In this document: positions 25,604 to 34,235 of the stretch, piece by piece
How the letters are laid out: each line of letters opens with the position of its first letter
Numbering within the stretch: the stretch's first letter is position 1
NCBI RefSeq assembly: GCF_040393045.1
Contig: NZ_JBEBUX010000003.1
Coordinates: forward strand, 6,380-70,379
Direction of reading: 5' to 3'
DNA length: 64,000 bases
Origin: Pollutimonas bauzanensis_A
GTDB lineage: Bacteria > Pseudomonadota > Gammaproteobacteria > Burkholderiales > Burkholderiaceae_B
The notes under the pieces: model-generated
Databases searched by the model: none
The model's input: the letters and a program-made list of their open reading frames with translations, nothing else
What the model was told of the DNA's origin: nothing
Translations under genes and position numbers: made by a program

Positions 25604-27753
25604 TGACCACAGCCACCGCCGCATCGACACAGCCCTTGCTGATAGAACTGCGCACTGAAGAACTCCCGCCCAAAGCACTACAGAAATTGGGCCTGGCCTT
25701 TGCCGAAGGCATACGCAAAACACTGGATCAGCACCATTTGCTGGCCGACGATTGCGGCATCACGGACTTTTCCACGCCGCGCCGCCTGGCTGTCCTGCTA
25801 AGCGCCGTACTGCCTCAGGCGCCCGACTTAAGCTATACCGAAAAACTGATGCCGGCCAAGATTGGCCTAAGCGAAACAGGCAGCATCAGCCCCGCCTTGG
25901 CAAAGAAACTGGCCAGCAAAGGCCTGGAGCACCTGTCAGCCGCCGACCTGATCACCGAGTCCGACGGCAAGCAAGATTATCTGTACGCCAAAGGCATAGC
26001 CGCAGGCGCAATGCTTGCCGACGCCTTGCAGCAAGCGCTGGACTACGCCATTACCCACTTGCCCATACCCAAGGTCATGCGCTACCAGTTGGCCGACGGC
26101 GTCAGCAGCGTCAAATTCGTACGCCCCGCGCATGAACTGATTGCACTCTGGGGCAACGACATCATCAAGATACAGGCCTTGGGCTTGACATCCGGGCGCA
26201 CCACACTGGGCCATCGCTTCATGGCCCCCCAGGCGATTACCATCGCTTCGCCCGACACCTACGAAAAGCAATTGCATGACGAAGGTAAAGTGATTGCGTC
26301 GTTTACCGCGCGCAAGGAACTGATCAGCCAGCAACTGCAAAGCCAGGCGCAAGCCCTGGGCGCCACGATAGGCGCCGGTCCCGAAGTAGACGCGTTGCTT
26401 GACGAGGTCACCGCGCTGGTAGAACATCCCACTGTATACGTCGGCGAGTTCGAAGCGCAATTCCTGCAGGTGCCCCCCGAATGCCTGATTCTGACCATGC
26501 GTCTGAATCAAAAATACTTCCCGCTTTTCGAGCCGGCAACTGGCAAGCTCACTAGCCGCTTCCTGATCGTCAGCAATATGCACGTCGATAATCCCGTCCA
26601 TATCATCGAAGGCAACCAGCGCGTCGTGCGCCCGCGCCTGGCGGATGCGCAATTCTTTTTCCAGACTGACCGCAAAACGCGGCTGGCCGATCGGGTAGCC
26701 GGCCTGGCCACCAGCGTTTATCACAACAAACTGGGCTCGCAACTGGAGCGCGTGGAACGCGTGCGTCAGATAGCGCGCTATCTGGCAGGCCAGCTGCAGG
26801 CGAATACCGAACATGCCGATCGTGCCGCGTTGCTGGCCAAGGCCGACCTCGGTTCCCTCATGGTCGGCGAGTTCCCCGAGCTGCAAGGCATTATGGGCGC
26901 TTACTACGCCAAAGCAGACGGCGAGCCCGACGATATCGTCCTGGCCCTAAAAGAGCAATACCGTATCCGCCTGGATACGCCCGTCAATGCCGATACCCTG
27001 ACCTCGACCGTATTGTTCATTGCCGAGCGCGTCGAAACACTGCTGGGCATCTGGGGAATAGGCCTGGTGCCAACGGGCGAACGCGACCCATACGGGTTGC
27101 GCCGTGCCGCGCTGGGCATGATCAGCGCCTTCGAGCAATTGCAAGCGGGCGGCTACTTGGCCATCAACGACAGCGCCAGCCTGCGCCTGCCCGAACTGCT
27201 TGCCTTTGCGGCAACCACCTTCGCCCCCGGCGTCCTCAGTTCAACCTGCGGCGCCGAGGTTCAAGCATTTATTTACGAACGCTACCGCAACCAATTAAAC
27301 AGCGACTTCGACCGCAATGTGGTCGACGCTGTGCTGGCGCTCGAGCCTGCGCTGCACCAAGTACATGCCCGCATACAGGCATGCGCCAGCTTTGCACAGC
27401 GCCCCGAAGCCGAAAGCCTGGCAGCAGCCAACAAGCGTATTACCAATCTGCTTAAAAAGGCCGATACTGAACACGGCGCTGTCGACCCAGGAAAACTTCA
27501 AGAGCCAGCCGAACAGGCATTGGCCCAGGCCATCAATACGCTCAAGCCCCAGGCGCAGGCGCAACTGGCCCAGGGCGATTTCACGGGTAACCTGGCGACC
27601 ATGGCACAATCCAAAGATGCCGTTGATGCCTTTTTCAACGACATCATGGTCATGGCCGACGATCCGGCCATACGCGCCAACCGACTGGCCTTGTTGGCAG
27701 ACCTCCATCAGGTCATGAACCAGGTGGCCGATATTTCCAGGTTAGCCCAGTGA
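25603..27753 (+). CDS. glyS: Glycine-tRNA ligase beta subunit GlyS
   Basis: 716 residues. Beta-subunit landmarks are 'LLIELRTEELPPKALQKLG', 'TPRRLAVLL', 'FVRPAHELIALWG', 'LGHRFMAP', 'PPECLILTMRLNQKYFPLF', 'GNQRVVRPRLADAQFFFQTD' and 'GERDPYGLRRAALG'. It binds tRNA-Gly and completes the heterotetramer. It overlaps glyQ by 1 nt and gmhB by 4 nt. No frameshift is visible. Confidence 0.97.
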   Translation: MTTATAASTQPLLIELRTEELPPKALQKLGLAFAEGIRKTLDQHHLLADDCGITDFSTPRRLAVLLSAVLPQAPDLSYTEKLMPAKIGLSETGSISPALAKKLASKGLEHLSAADLITESDGKQDYLYAKGIAAGAMLADALQQALDYAITHLPIPKVMRYQLADGVSSVKFVRPAHELIALWGNDIIKIQALGLTSGRTTLGHRFMAPQAITIASPDTYEKQLHDEGKVIASFTARKELISQQLQSQAQALGATIGAGPEVDALLDEVTALVEHPTVYVGEFEAQFLQVPPECLILTMRLNQKYFPLFEPATGKLTSRFLIVSNMHVDNPVHIIEGNQRVVRPRLADAQFFFQTDRKTRLADRVAGLATSVYHNKLGSQLERVERVRQIARYLAGQLQANTEHADRAALLAKADLGSLMVGEFPELQGIMGAYYAKADGEPDDIVLALKEQYRIRLDTPVNADTLTSTVLFIAERVETLLGIWGIGLVPTGERDPYGLRRAALGMISAFEQLQAGGYLAINDSASLRLPELLAFAATTFAPGVLSSTCGAEVQAFIYERYRNQLNSDFDRNVVDAVLALEPALHQVHARIQACASFAQRPEAESLAAANKRITNLLKKADTEHGAVDPGKLQEPAEQALAQAINTLKPQAQAQLAQGDFTGNLATMAQSKDAVDAFFNDIMVMADDPAIRANRLALLADLHQVMNQVADISRLAQ

Positions 27754-28289
27754 AAGTAGCCATTCTCGACCGCGATGGCGTTATCAATCAAGATAGCGCA
27801 GATTTCATCAAAAACCCTGACGAATGGATAGCCCTGCCCGGCAGTCTGGAGGCCATCGCGCGCCTTTCCCGCGCCAATTGGCGCGTGGTCATTGCCAGCA
27901 ACCAATCGGGCGTCGCCCGCGGCCTGTTCAGCATGGATACGCTCAACGCCATCCATGCCAAGCTGCGCCGCGAAGTCGCGCAGGTCGGCGGCAGCATCGA
28001 TGCCATCTTTGTTTGTCCCCACGGACCTGACGACGGTTGCGAATGCCGCAAACCCCGGACTGGCATGTTTCTCGACATAGCCCACCGTTATGACATCGAT
28101 CTGAAACATGTGCCGGCCGTTGGCGACTCCCTGCGAGACCTGCAGGCGGCTGTCGACGCCGGCTGCTCGCCGTGGCTGGTACTGACCGGCAACGGGCAAA
28201 AAACACGAGATAACGGCGAGATCCCGGCAGGCACTCAAATCAGGGACAATCTGGCCGCCGTCGTCGACGCGTGGCTTTCCGAGGAATAA
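27750..28289 (+). CDS. gmhB: D-glycero-beta-D-manno-heptose 1,7-bisphosphate 7-phosphatase GmhB
   Basis: 179 residues of HAD type. Motif I is 'AILDRDGVINQD' and 'VIASNQSGVARGLF' is motif II. A zinc-binding loop 'CPHGPDDGCECRKP' supplies the Cys-His cluster typical of GmhB, and 'AVGDSLRDLQAA' is the last HAD motif. It makes heptose 1-phosphate for the LPS core. It overlaps glyS by 4 nt and runs on to plsC with 2 nt between them. Confidence 0.93.
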   Translation: MKVAILDRDGVINQDSADFIKNPDEWIALPGSLEAIARLSRANWRVVIASNQSGVARGLFSMDTLNAIHAKLRREVAQVGGSIDAIFVCPHGPDDGCECRKPRTGMFLDIAHRYDIDLKHVPAVGDSLRDLQAAVDAGCSPWLVLTGNGQKTRDNGEIPAGTQIRDNLAAVVDAWLSEE

Positions 28290-28291
28290 AC

Positions 28292-29020
28292 ATGGCTCTA
28301 CTTCGCGCGACGCTCTATCAGATTTTTCTGTTCATTACCGTTGTTCCTTATGCCATCGCCAGCCTTTTGTGCGCGCCGCTGCCTTTGCACTGGCGCTATA
28401 AAGTCACCACCGGCTGGCCCCGGCTGGGAATCTGGGGCGCCAAAGTAATACTGGGTATCCGCTGGGAAATCAAAGGGGCCGAAAACCTGCCCGATGGCCC
28501 GGCCGTCATGCTGTCCAAGCACCAGTCAGCCTGGGAAACCATGTTCATCATTGCGCATATGCCACGCGACATGTGCTTTGTGTACAAACGCGAGCTGCAT
28601 CGCATTCCTTTCTTCGGCTGGGGCCTGGCATTGCTGCGCATGATCCCCATAGACCGCGCCAAAGGGCGCGACGCCTTCGAGCAAGTCGTGAAAATCGGCC
28701 AGCAACGCATCAACGAAGGTCGCTGGCCTATACTGTTTCCCGAAGGCACTCGCATGTTGCCCGGCAAAACCGGACGATATAAATTGGGCGGGGCATTGTT
28801 GGCCACGCGCACCAATACCCCCATCATCCCTGTCGCCCATAATGCGGGCGAATGCTGGCCACGCAATGCCTTTATTAAGAAGCCCGGGCTTATTACGGTT
28901 TCAATAGGCCCGCTTATTGAAACGGCCGGCCTGGATGCAGACACGGTCAACAAGAAGGTACAGGAGTGGATCGAATCCGAAATGAGGGTACTGAATCCAG
29001 AACGATATGGGCTTGACTAA
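28292..29020 (+). CDS. plsC: 1-acyl-sn-glycerol-3-phosphate acyltransferase PlsC
   Basis: 242 residues from the ATG at 28292, preceded by GAGGAA; the frame is open 21 nt upstream inside gmhB. An N-terminal hydrophobic helix is followed by 'LSKHQSAWETMFI' (the H-x4-D/E acyltransferase motif, here with Glu as in many proteobacterial PlsC), 'IPIDRAKGRDAF' and 'LFPEGTRMLPGK'. It makes phosphatidic acid at the inner membrane. It overlaps the next gene by 14 nt. Confidence 0.92.
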   Translation: MALLRATLYQIFLFITVVPYAIASLLCAPLPLHWRYKVTTGWPRLGIWGAKVILGIRWEIKGAENLPDGPAVMLSKHQSAWETMFIIAHMPRDMCFVYKRELHRIPFFGWGLALLRMIPIDRAKGRDAFEQVVKIGQQRINEGRWPILFPEGTRMLPGKTGRYKLGGALLATRTNTPIIPVAHNAGECWPRNAFIKKPGLITVSIGPLIETAGLDADTVNKKVQEWIESEMRVLNPERYGLD

Positions 29021-29891
29021 GCAACTCTCCTTGTTTTCCGATACGCTGGCCTCGGCCTTCGCGCTACAACCTGAACCGCAGCCTGCGCCAGAGCCTGTCG
29101 CCAGCCACGAAAACATCGTTACGACCCGCCCTCCGGCTTTGCCGCTGAATGCCCGCTGGCGCGAGGTGAAGACGCCTCAACAAACCATCGGTTATGTACT
29201 GCAACGCTCACGACGCAAAAGCATAGGCCTGACCATCAACGATGACGGGTTACAGATTACGGCGCCCAATTGGGTCACGCTGGGCCAGATAGACGCCACC
29301 GTCATTGAAAAAGCGCCATGGATACTCGGCAAACTGCTGATCAGGCAGACGCGACAACAGCACCTGGCTACCGCAGACACGCTATGGCAAAACGGGGGCA
29401 CCATCCCCTACCTGGGAAAGCGCATCGTCCTGAACCTGGACAGCATGCAGAAATCGCCGATATTCCAGGGTAGCCCCTTCGCGCCCGACGATGGCGACAT
29501 GCTTAGCCTTGCGTTGCCAGCCGACGCCGATCGCAACCGCGTGCGCGATAGTGTGCATTCCTGGCTGCAGCAGCAGGCAAAGATCTGGTTCGGCGAACGG
29601 CTGCAGCATTTTCTGGATGCCAGCCAATTGACGATCCGTCGCTGGCGGCTTTCATCCGCGGCAACGCGCTGGGGATCATGCAGTAGCGATGGAAACATCA
29701 TGCTTAACTGGCGACTGATACACTTTGAACATCACATTATCGATTACGTCATCGCCCACGAGATCGCCCATTTGCGGGAAATGAATCACAGCAAGGATTT
29801 CTGGCGCGAAGTCGAACGGATATTGCCCGGCTTCGAAAAATCGCGCAACGCCCTTAAGCAGCACGATCCCGCTTCGTTGCCGTTGATTTAA
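29007..29891 (+). CDS. YgjP/SprT-like zinc metalloprotease (DUF45)
   Basis: 294 residues. An N-terminal Pro-rich segment (about residues 20-50) precedes the domain with 'RRKSIGLTINDDGLQITAPNW', 'WGSCSSDGNIMLNWRLI' and the zinc motif 'YVIAHEIAHLREMNHSKDFW' (HExxH plus a downstream His). This is the M48-related YgjP/DUF45 family; its substrate is unknown. The gene overlaps plsC by 14 nt and precedes gloA by 35 nt. Confidence 0.88.
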   Translation: MGLTKQLSLFSDTLASAFALQPEPQPAPEPVASHENIVTTRPPALPLNARWREVKTPQQTIGYVLQRSRRKSIGLTINDDGLQITAPNWVTLGQIDATVIEKAPWILGKLLIRQTRQQHLATADTLWQNGGTIPYLGKRIVLNLDSMQKSPIFQGSPFAPDDGDMLSLALPADADRNRVRDSVHSWLQQQAKIWFGERLQHFLDASQLTIRRWRLSSAATRWGSCSSDGNIMLNWRLIHFEHHIIDYVIAHEIAHLREMNHSKDFWREVERILPGFEKSRNALKQHDPASLPLI

Positions 29892-29926
29892 TCGTCTTAC
29901 CCCAAATAACCGCCAAGGAGAATTTT

Positions 29927-30322
29927 GTGCGATTACTACATACTATGCTGCGCGTAGGCAACCTGGACCGATCGCTGATGTTTTACACCGACGTTCTGGG
30001 CATGAAATTGCTGCGCCGTAAAGATTACCCCGATGGCAAATTTACCCTGGCCTTTGTCGGCTACCAAGACGAAAGCGAAGGTGCCGTCATCGAGCTGACC
30101 CACAATTGGGATACACCCGCTTATGACTTGGGCAATGGCTACGGCCATATCGCCCTGGAAGTCGAAGACGCTTACGATGCCTGTGCCCGGATCAAGGAAA
30201 AAGGCGGCAACGTTACGCGCGAAGCCGGCCCCATGAAACACGGCCAGACCGTCATCGCCTTTGTGGAAGACCCGGACGGCTACAAGATCGAGCTGATACA
30301 GCGCAAAGAACGGGCTGACTAA
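29927..30322 (+). CDS. gloA: Lactoylglutathione lyase (glyoxalase I) GloA
   Basis: 131 residues with a GTG start behind AAGGAGAA. The metal ligands of nickel-type GloA are visible: His in 'RLLHTMLRVGN' (residue 5), Glu in 'GAVIELTHNW', His in 'GYGHIALEV' and Glu in 'YKIELIQ'. 'FYTDVLGMKLLRRKDYPDG' is classic for GloA. It converts the methylglyoxal-glutathione adduct to S-lactoylglutathione. It ends the glyQ operon and overlaps the convergent acyl-CoA dehydrogenase by 4 nt. Confidence 0.94.
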   Translation: MRLLHTMLRVGNLDRSLMFYTDVLGMKLLRRKDYPDGKFTLAFVGYQDESEGAVIELTHNWDTPAYDLGNGYGHIALEVEDAYDACARIKEKGGNVTREAGPMKHGQTVIAFVEDPDGYKIELIQRKERAD

Positions 30323-32541
30323 ACCGGTTGCCGCTCGAATTCGCCGGGCGCGAAATCATCCACGTCGATGACTGCAGCCACGGCCTTTTCGGCGGCCTCC
30401 AGGGAGTTTGCCTGAGCATCCGTGATTGCGCCGCTGGCATGCGCCAGCCGCCAATCCCGCAGGCCGGCATGCTTGATGCGGTCAAGCAAGGGCTGGATTT
30501 CAACCACAAGTTCAAAAGCGCGTTCCAGTTGCTCTACGCTGGGGCTATCGTGGCCTTCCCAGACCGCGCCAACCAACCTGTCGCGGGTATCAGACGGCTC
30601 AAGCAGCAAATTGGCACACAGCGCTGTAGCCTTATCCGATGGCGGCGTGGCCCGCATACCGGGCGGCAGCAGCAAAGCGCGCAAGACCCAACCCGCGCTA
30701 CGCATAGGCAGGTTTAGCAAGACATCGTCCAGACGCTTCTCGATAGTGGCGAACCCTTGTTGGGCACACCATGCAACCAGAGGCAGGTCGGATTCGTGCT
30801 GGCCTTCATCCTGCCAGCGCTTGAGCACGGCGGACAGCAAATACAATTCGGCAAGCACGTCGCCCAATCGGGCCGACAGCATTTCCTTGCGTTTGAGCGA
30901 CCCGCCTAATGTCAGCAAAGCAACTTCGGAAACTAGCGCGAACGCCGCTGCGTAGCGGTTCAGGCTGCGATAGTAAGGCGCCGCTGCCCTGCTTCCTTTA
31001 GGCGCGGCGACAAAACGGCCTGCTGTCCACGCCGTGCCCGTGGCTCGAAGCGCATTTTTCAGGCTATGCGCCAGATGTTTCCAGATGACAGCATCAAACG
31101 CGTCTTCGCCGGCCAACTGGTCGCTATTGCCCAGAGCCACCACTTCTTTCATCAAGTAGGGATGAGCGCGGATAGCCCCCTGACCGAATACGATAAGACT
31201 GCGCGTAAGAATATTGGCGCCTTCTACCGTAATAGCCACCGGCAAAGCCCGATAAAGATTGCCCAAATAATTGGCTGGCCCATCAATGACCGCCTTGCCT
31301 GCGTGGATGTCCATGGCGTCGTTGACCGATTGCCGCATGCGCTCTGTCGCGTGCAGTTTCATGATGGCCGACACCACTGATGGCTTGTACCCCAATTGCA
31401 GGCCTGCACAAGTAAAGCGTCGTGCGGCTTCGACCAGGTAGGCATTGCCGGCCAAGCGCCCCAGTTTTTCCTGCACCCCTTCGAACTTGCCTATAGGTAT
31501 GCCGAACTGCGTACGGACACGGGCATAGGCCCCTGAGGTATGGGCGGCAAACGTGCAGGCGGCAGCCGACAAGGACGGCAAGGAAATGCCGCGGCCCGCA
31601 GCCAATGCGCTCATCAGCATCTGCCAACCCTGCCCCGCCTGTGCCACGCCCCCTATCAAGGCATCAATGGGAACAAATACATCGTTGCCTTCGGTAGGAC
31701 CATTCTGGAAGGCCTGCATCGCAGGAAGATGGCGCCGTCCCGTCACGACACCGGGCAAGCTGGTAGGCACCAGGGCAACGGAAATACCCAGCTCCGGCGT
31801 GTCGCCGATAAGACCGTCAGGATCGGATAGCTTAAAGGCCAGGCCCAGTACCGTGGCGACCGGACTAAGGGTGATATAGCGCTTACGCCAATTCAACAGA
31901 ATGCCCAAGGTGTCTACGCCGTCGATATCGCGACGGCAAACCACCCCAGAGTCAGTCATGGCCGCGGCGTCGGAACCCGCCTCGGGGCTGGTCAGGCCGA
32001 AGCACGGGATCTCTTCGCCTCGGGCAAGCCGCGGCAGCCAGTACTGACGCTGCTCTTGCGTACCGAATTGCATGAGCAGTTCGCCGGGCCCCAGAGAATT
32101 AGGAACCATGACGGTAACGGCGGCGGTAACGGAGCGCACCGATATTTGCCGAACGACTTCAGAATGCGCGTAGGGCGAGAAGCCCAGACCGCCGTATTCC
32201 TTAGGGATGATCATGCCGAAAAAGCCGTGCTGCTTGAGGAAGGCCCAGACTTCGTCGGGTAGATCGCCATGCTGCCAGGTGATTTGCCAGTCGTTGAGCA
32301 TGCGGCACACCTGGGCGACAGGGCCATCCATGAAGGCGCGTTCATCGGGAGTCAGCGCAACCGGCTTGACGTTGACCAGCGTTTTCCAGTCAGGATTGCC
32401 GGAAAAAAGTTGCGCGTCCCACCAGACGTCGCCTGCTTCGATGGCCTGCTGTTCCGTAAGCGACAGGCTGGGCATGGTCTCGCGCGCCATGCGATACAAG
32501 GGCTCAGTCAACCACTGACGACGCCAGGCTCTCCAATTCAT
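30319..32541 (-). CDS. FadE-like acyl-CoA dehydrogenase
   Basis: 740 residues, shorter than E. coli FadE (about 814) because the N-terminal membrane segment is missing. It has 'HGFFGMIIPKEYGGLGFSPYAHSEVV', 'CFGLTSPEAGSDAAAMTD' and 'AYARVRTQFGIPIGKFEGVQEKLGRLAG' (substrate and FAD region, read in pieces) and a C-terminal DUF1974-type domain from about residue 450. It would carry out the first, FAD-linked step of fatty acid beta-oxidation. It stands alone on the minus strand. Confidence 0.9.
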   Translation of the reverse strand: MNWRAWRRQWLTEPLYRMARETMPSLSLTEQQAIEAGDVWWDAQLFSGNPDWKTLVNVKPVALTPDERAFMDGPVAQVCRMLNDWQITWQHGDLPDEVWAFLKQHGFFGMIIPKEYGGLGFSPYAHSEVVRQISVRSVTAAVTVMVPNSLGPGELLMQFGTQEQRQYWLPRLARGEEIPCFGLTSPEAGSDAAAMTDSGVVCRRDIDGVDTLGILLNWRKRYITLSPVATVLGLAFKLSDPDGLIGDTPELGISVALVPTSLPGVVTGRRHLPAMQAFQNGPTEGNDVFVPIDALIGGVAQAGQGWQMLMSALAAGRGISLPSLSAAACTFAAHTSGAYARVRTQFGIPIGKFEGVQEKLGRLAGNAYLVEAARRFTCAGLQLGYKPSVVSAIMKLHATERMRQSVNDAMDIHAGKAVIDGPANYLGNLYRALPVAITVEGANILTRSLIVFGQGAIRAHPYLMKEVVALGNSDQLAGEDAFDAVIWKHLAHSLKNALRATGTAWTAGRFVAAPKGSRAAAPYYRSLNRYAAAFALVSEVALLTLGGSLKRKEMLSARLGDVLAELYLLSAVLKRWQDEGQHESDLPLVAWCAQQGFATIEKRLDDVLLNLPMRSAGWVLRALLLPPGMRATPPSDKATALCANLLLEPSDTRDRLVGAVWEGHDSPSVEQLERAFELVVEIQPLLDRIKHAGLRDWRLAHASGAITDAQANSLEAAEKAVAAVIDVDDFAPGEFERQPV

Positions 32542-32727
32542 GATGTTCCCTCTTGCAGCGTGATGTGTTTATCTTGTAGATGCCATTATCCACTGAAAGA
32601 TAGGGTGCTGTGTTGGTCTGCCCCTATTGCTGATGGCGCTTGAACCCTTCACGCCACGGACAAAACCGTCCGCGTCTCAATTGCCGCTTAATGCTGGCCC
32701 AGGGATACTAAGGCCTATACCAAAACC

Positions 32728-32742
32728 TATCATCTGATGATA
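32728..32742. promoter_or_regulatory. Palindrome before the toxin remnant, candidate autoregulatory operator
   Basis: A perfect 7-bp inverted repeat, TATCATC-T-GATGATA, ends 6 nt before the ATG of the decayed toxin frame. Toxin-antitoxin operons are usually autorepressed at such sites. The surrounding sequence is distinctly AT-rich compared with its neighbours. The role is inferred. Confidence 0.45.
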
Positions 32743-32748
32743 TGATAT

Positions 32749-32902
32749 ATGAAACCTTGTAATCTTGGCCTTGATACCCTGTTAGAAATGGACGGCAACA
32801 TTATTGATCAGGAAATGAGTTTAGAAGCGCTATGACTTATTGGCCGATTTTTTCTTGGAAGTTGATCGTGCGCTGACTCTAGATAGGAACAAACAACAAT
32901 GA
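32749..32902 (+). pseudogene. Decayed TumE/DUF6516-like toxin with internal deletion
   Basis: The first frame gives 'MKPCNLGLDTLLEMDGNIIDQ', like the start of DUF6516/TumE toxins, and stops at 32835. In another frame the stretch 'YDLLADFFLEVDRALTLD' resembles the end of the same family and stops at a TGA (32900-32902) that overlaps the ATG of the next gene by 4 nt, as expected for a coupled toxin-antitoxin pair. The middle (roughly 60-80 codons) is missing and the two ends are out of frame. This is read by eye from remembered family sequence. Confidence 0.5.
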
Positions 32903-33246
32903 CAATAACTATTGGAATTTTGTCTCAGGAAAAAATTCGGCAACGCTTACTGGCGATTGCGAAAGGCGACTATAAGCCCAAAGCTAACGAGCCTAAGGTG
33001 TGGTTTACCTCGATGCGATCACTCGCCGAAGTATTAAGTGATGACAACCGTGCCCTCCTGCGAGTCATCCAGTCACGACAACCAGCGTCCATTGCCAATT
33101 TGGCTGAGATCACCGGCCGTAAACCCAGCAATCTATCCCGCACGTTGAAAACCATGGCTCGTTACGGACTGGTAGAGATGCAGCGTGAAAGTCGAGTGGT
33201 GCGCCCCGTCGTCAAATCAACTGAATTCCAAATTTTCGCAAGCTGA
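32899..33246 (+). CDS. HTH antitoxin-like DNA-binding protein (HVO_A0114/TumA type)
   Basis: 115 residues. A winged helix occupies about residues 45-105: 'LLRVIQSRQPASIANLAEITGRKPSNLSRTLKTMARYGLVEMQRE', read in parts. The N-terminal 'WFTSMRSLAEVLSDDNRALL' is typical of the HVO_A0114 family of putative antitoxins, which follow TumE/DUF6516 toxins. The gene overlaps the toxin remnant by 4 nt. With its toxin broken it may be an orphan antitoxin or have become a plain regulator. Confidence 0.7.
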   Translation: MTITIGILSQEKIRQRLLAIAKGDYKPKANEPKVWFTSMRSLAEVLSDDNRALLRVIQSRQPASIANLAEITGRKPSNLSRTLKTMARYGLVEMQRESRVVRPVVKSTEFQIFAS

Positions 33247-33295
33247 CGAAGATAGCGGTAAGATGGCTCTTGTCTTACGATAACCCACTTGCAGT

Positions 33296-33712
33296 ATGAG
33301 CTCTATGTCGCCATCGCCCGCCATCCCCATCCGAGAACCCTGCCCTGCCGGCGCCTGTACGTGCGATCGAGACGGCCTGCTGAATGGGTCTGGCGGCGAT
33401 ACCCGCATACTGTGGCTGACCAAGCACGAAGAAAAAAAGCTGATAGCGCGTATTGAAAGTATTTCCAGCTACGCCGATCTGCTGCATATCCAGGAACGAA
33501 TTTACGCCCAACTAGGCATCATTCTGGAAATCACCCCTGGCATTAACGAAGTACGCACCATGCGCGGCTTTAACATCCGGCTTGTCGCGCGACCAGGGCT
33601 ATGCAGCAAAACGCAACAAACCATTCCCGCAGCCATTCGTCGCTGCCTGGAAACCCATCCCGAAATCGCCTACACCATACTTAACCAGAACGATCTGCTA
33701 GGCGGCATTTAG
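33296..33712 (+). CDS. Conserved hypothetical protein
   Basis: 138 residues. I do not recognise a named family. The N-terminus has a small Cys cluster, 'CPAGACTCDRDGLL' (three Cys), and a fourth Cys lies in 'RPGLCSKTQQTIP' with a fifth in 'IRRCLE'. The middle is helical ('LTKHEEKKLIARIESISSY') and then reads 'QLGIILEITPGINEVRT'. The Cys pattern could bind metal. Codon use looks normal for the window and the end overlaps the convergent DUF1810 gene by 4 nt, both signs of a real gene. Confidence 0.6.
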   Translation: MSSMSPSPAIPIREPCPAGACTCDRDGLLNGSGGDTRILWLTKHEEKKLIARIESISSYADLLHIQERIYAQLGIILEITPGINEVRTMRGFNIRLVARPGLCSKTQQTIPAAIRRCLETHPEIAYTILNQNDLLGGI

Positions 33713-34137
33713 CCCGACAACCCCAGACACTTCAGCGTTAAGGCATCCAATTCGCTATTAAAATATTTTCGCAGCGTACCGCTAAACACCTGATCATCAG
33801 TATCTGCGCACGAAAACAATGTCATTGAAGAATGGAATTTCATATCGTCGGGATAGCCGAAAATCTGCCCGATGGACCGCCCCTGCACGGTACTCACCAG
33901 CCGGGTGCATTCCCGCAGCCTTTCGCCAAGTATCGGATGATCCAAATACGCCTTGGCCTCTGCTAGCGAAGAAATAGCAAAGGTACGCGCCATGTCGCTA
34001 TGGCCTAAACCTTCAATTTGCGGAAAAATGAACCACATCCAATGACTGCGCTTTTTACCAGAGCGAAGTTCCGCGCAGGCTTGATGAAAGACCTTGTCTT
34101 GTGCATCAATGAAGCGTTGCAAATTATAAGTATCCAT
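33709..34137 (-). CDS. DUF1810 family protein
   Basis: 142 residues from the ATG at 34137; the frame is open upstream to 34317 but that part lies over the divergent gene's leader. It begins 'YNLQRFIDAQDKVFHQACAELRSGKK' (in pieces) and carries 'SHWMWFIFPQIEGLG', 'LAEAKAYLDHPILGERLRECT' and 'GYPDDMKFHSSMTLF', which are hallmarks of DUF1810, a small helical family of unknown function. It diverges from the methyltransferase gene. Confidence 0.85.
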   Translation of the reverse strand: MDTYNLQRFIDAQDKVFHQACAELRSGKKRSHWMWFIFPQIEGLGHSDMARTFAISSLAEAKAYLDHPILGERLRECTRLVSTVQGRSIGQIFGYPDDMKFHSSMTLFSCADTDDQVFSGTLRKYFNSELDALTLKCLGLSG

Positions 34138-34235
34138 TGCCCCCGACCTCCATTGCGTATTTACGCAAACCAGCTTTAATTCTATTCTGTTTAGTATGCG
34201 TTCTCGAAACGCCCCAACCCACAACGGTAAACACA

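Noticed and set aside
25936..26886. Minus-strand open frame of 316 codons
   Set aside because: It is the antisense shadow of glyS, whose motifs are clear.
32542..32727. Possible small gene between the acyl-CoA dehydrogenase and the toxin remnant
   Set aside because: No frame has a convincing start, ribosome binding site or protein-like sequence; it probably holds promoters only.
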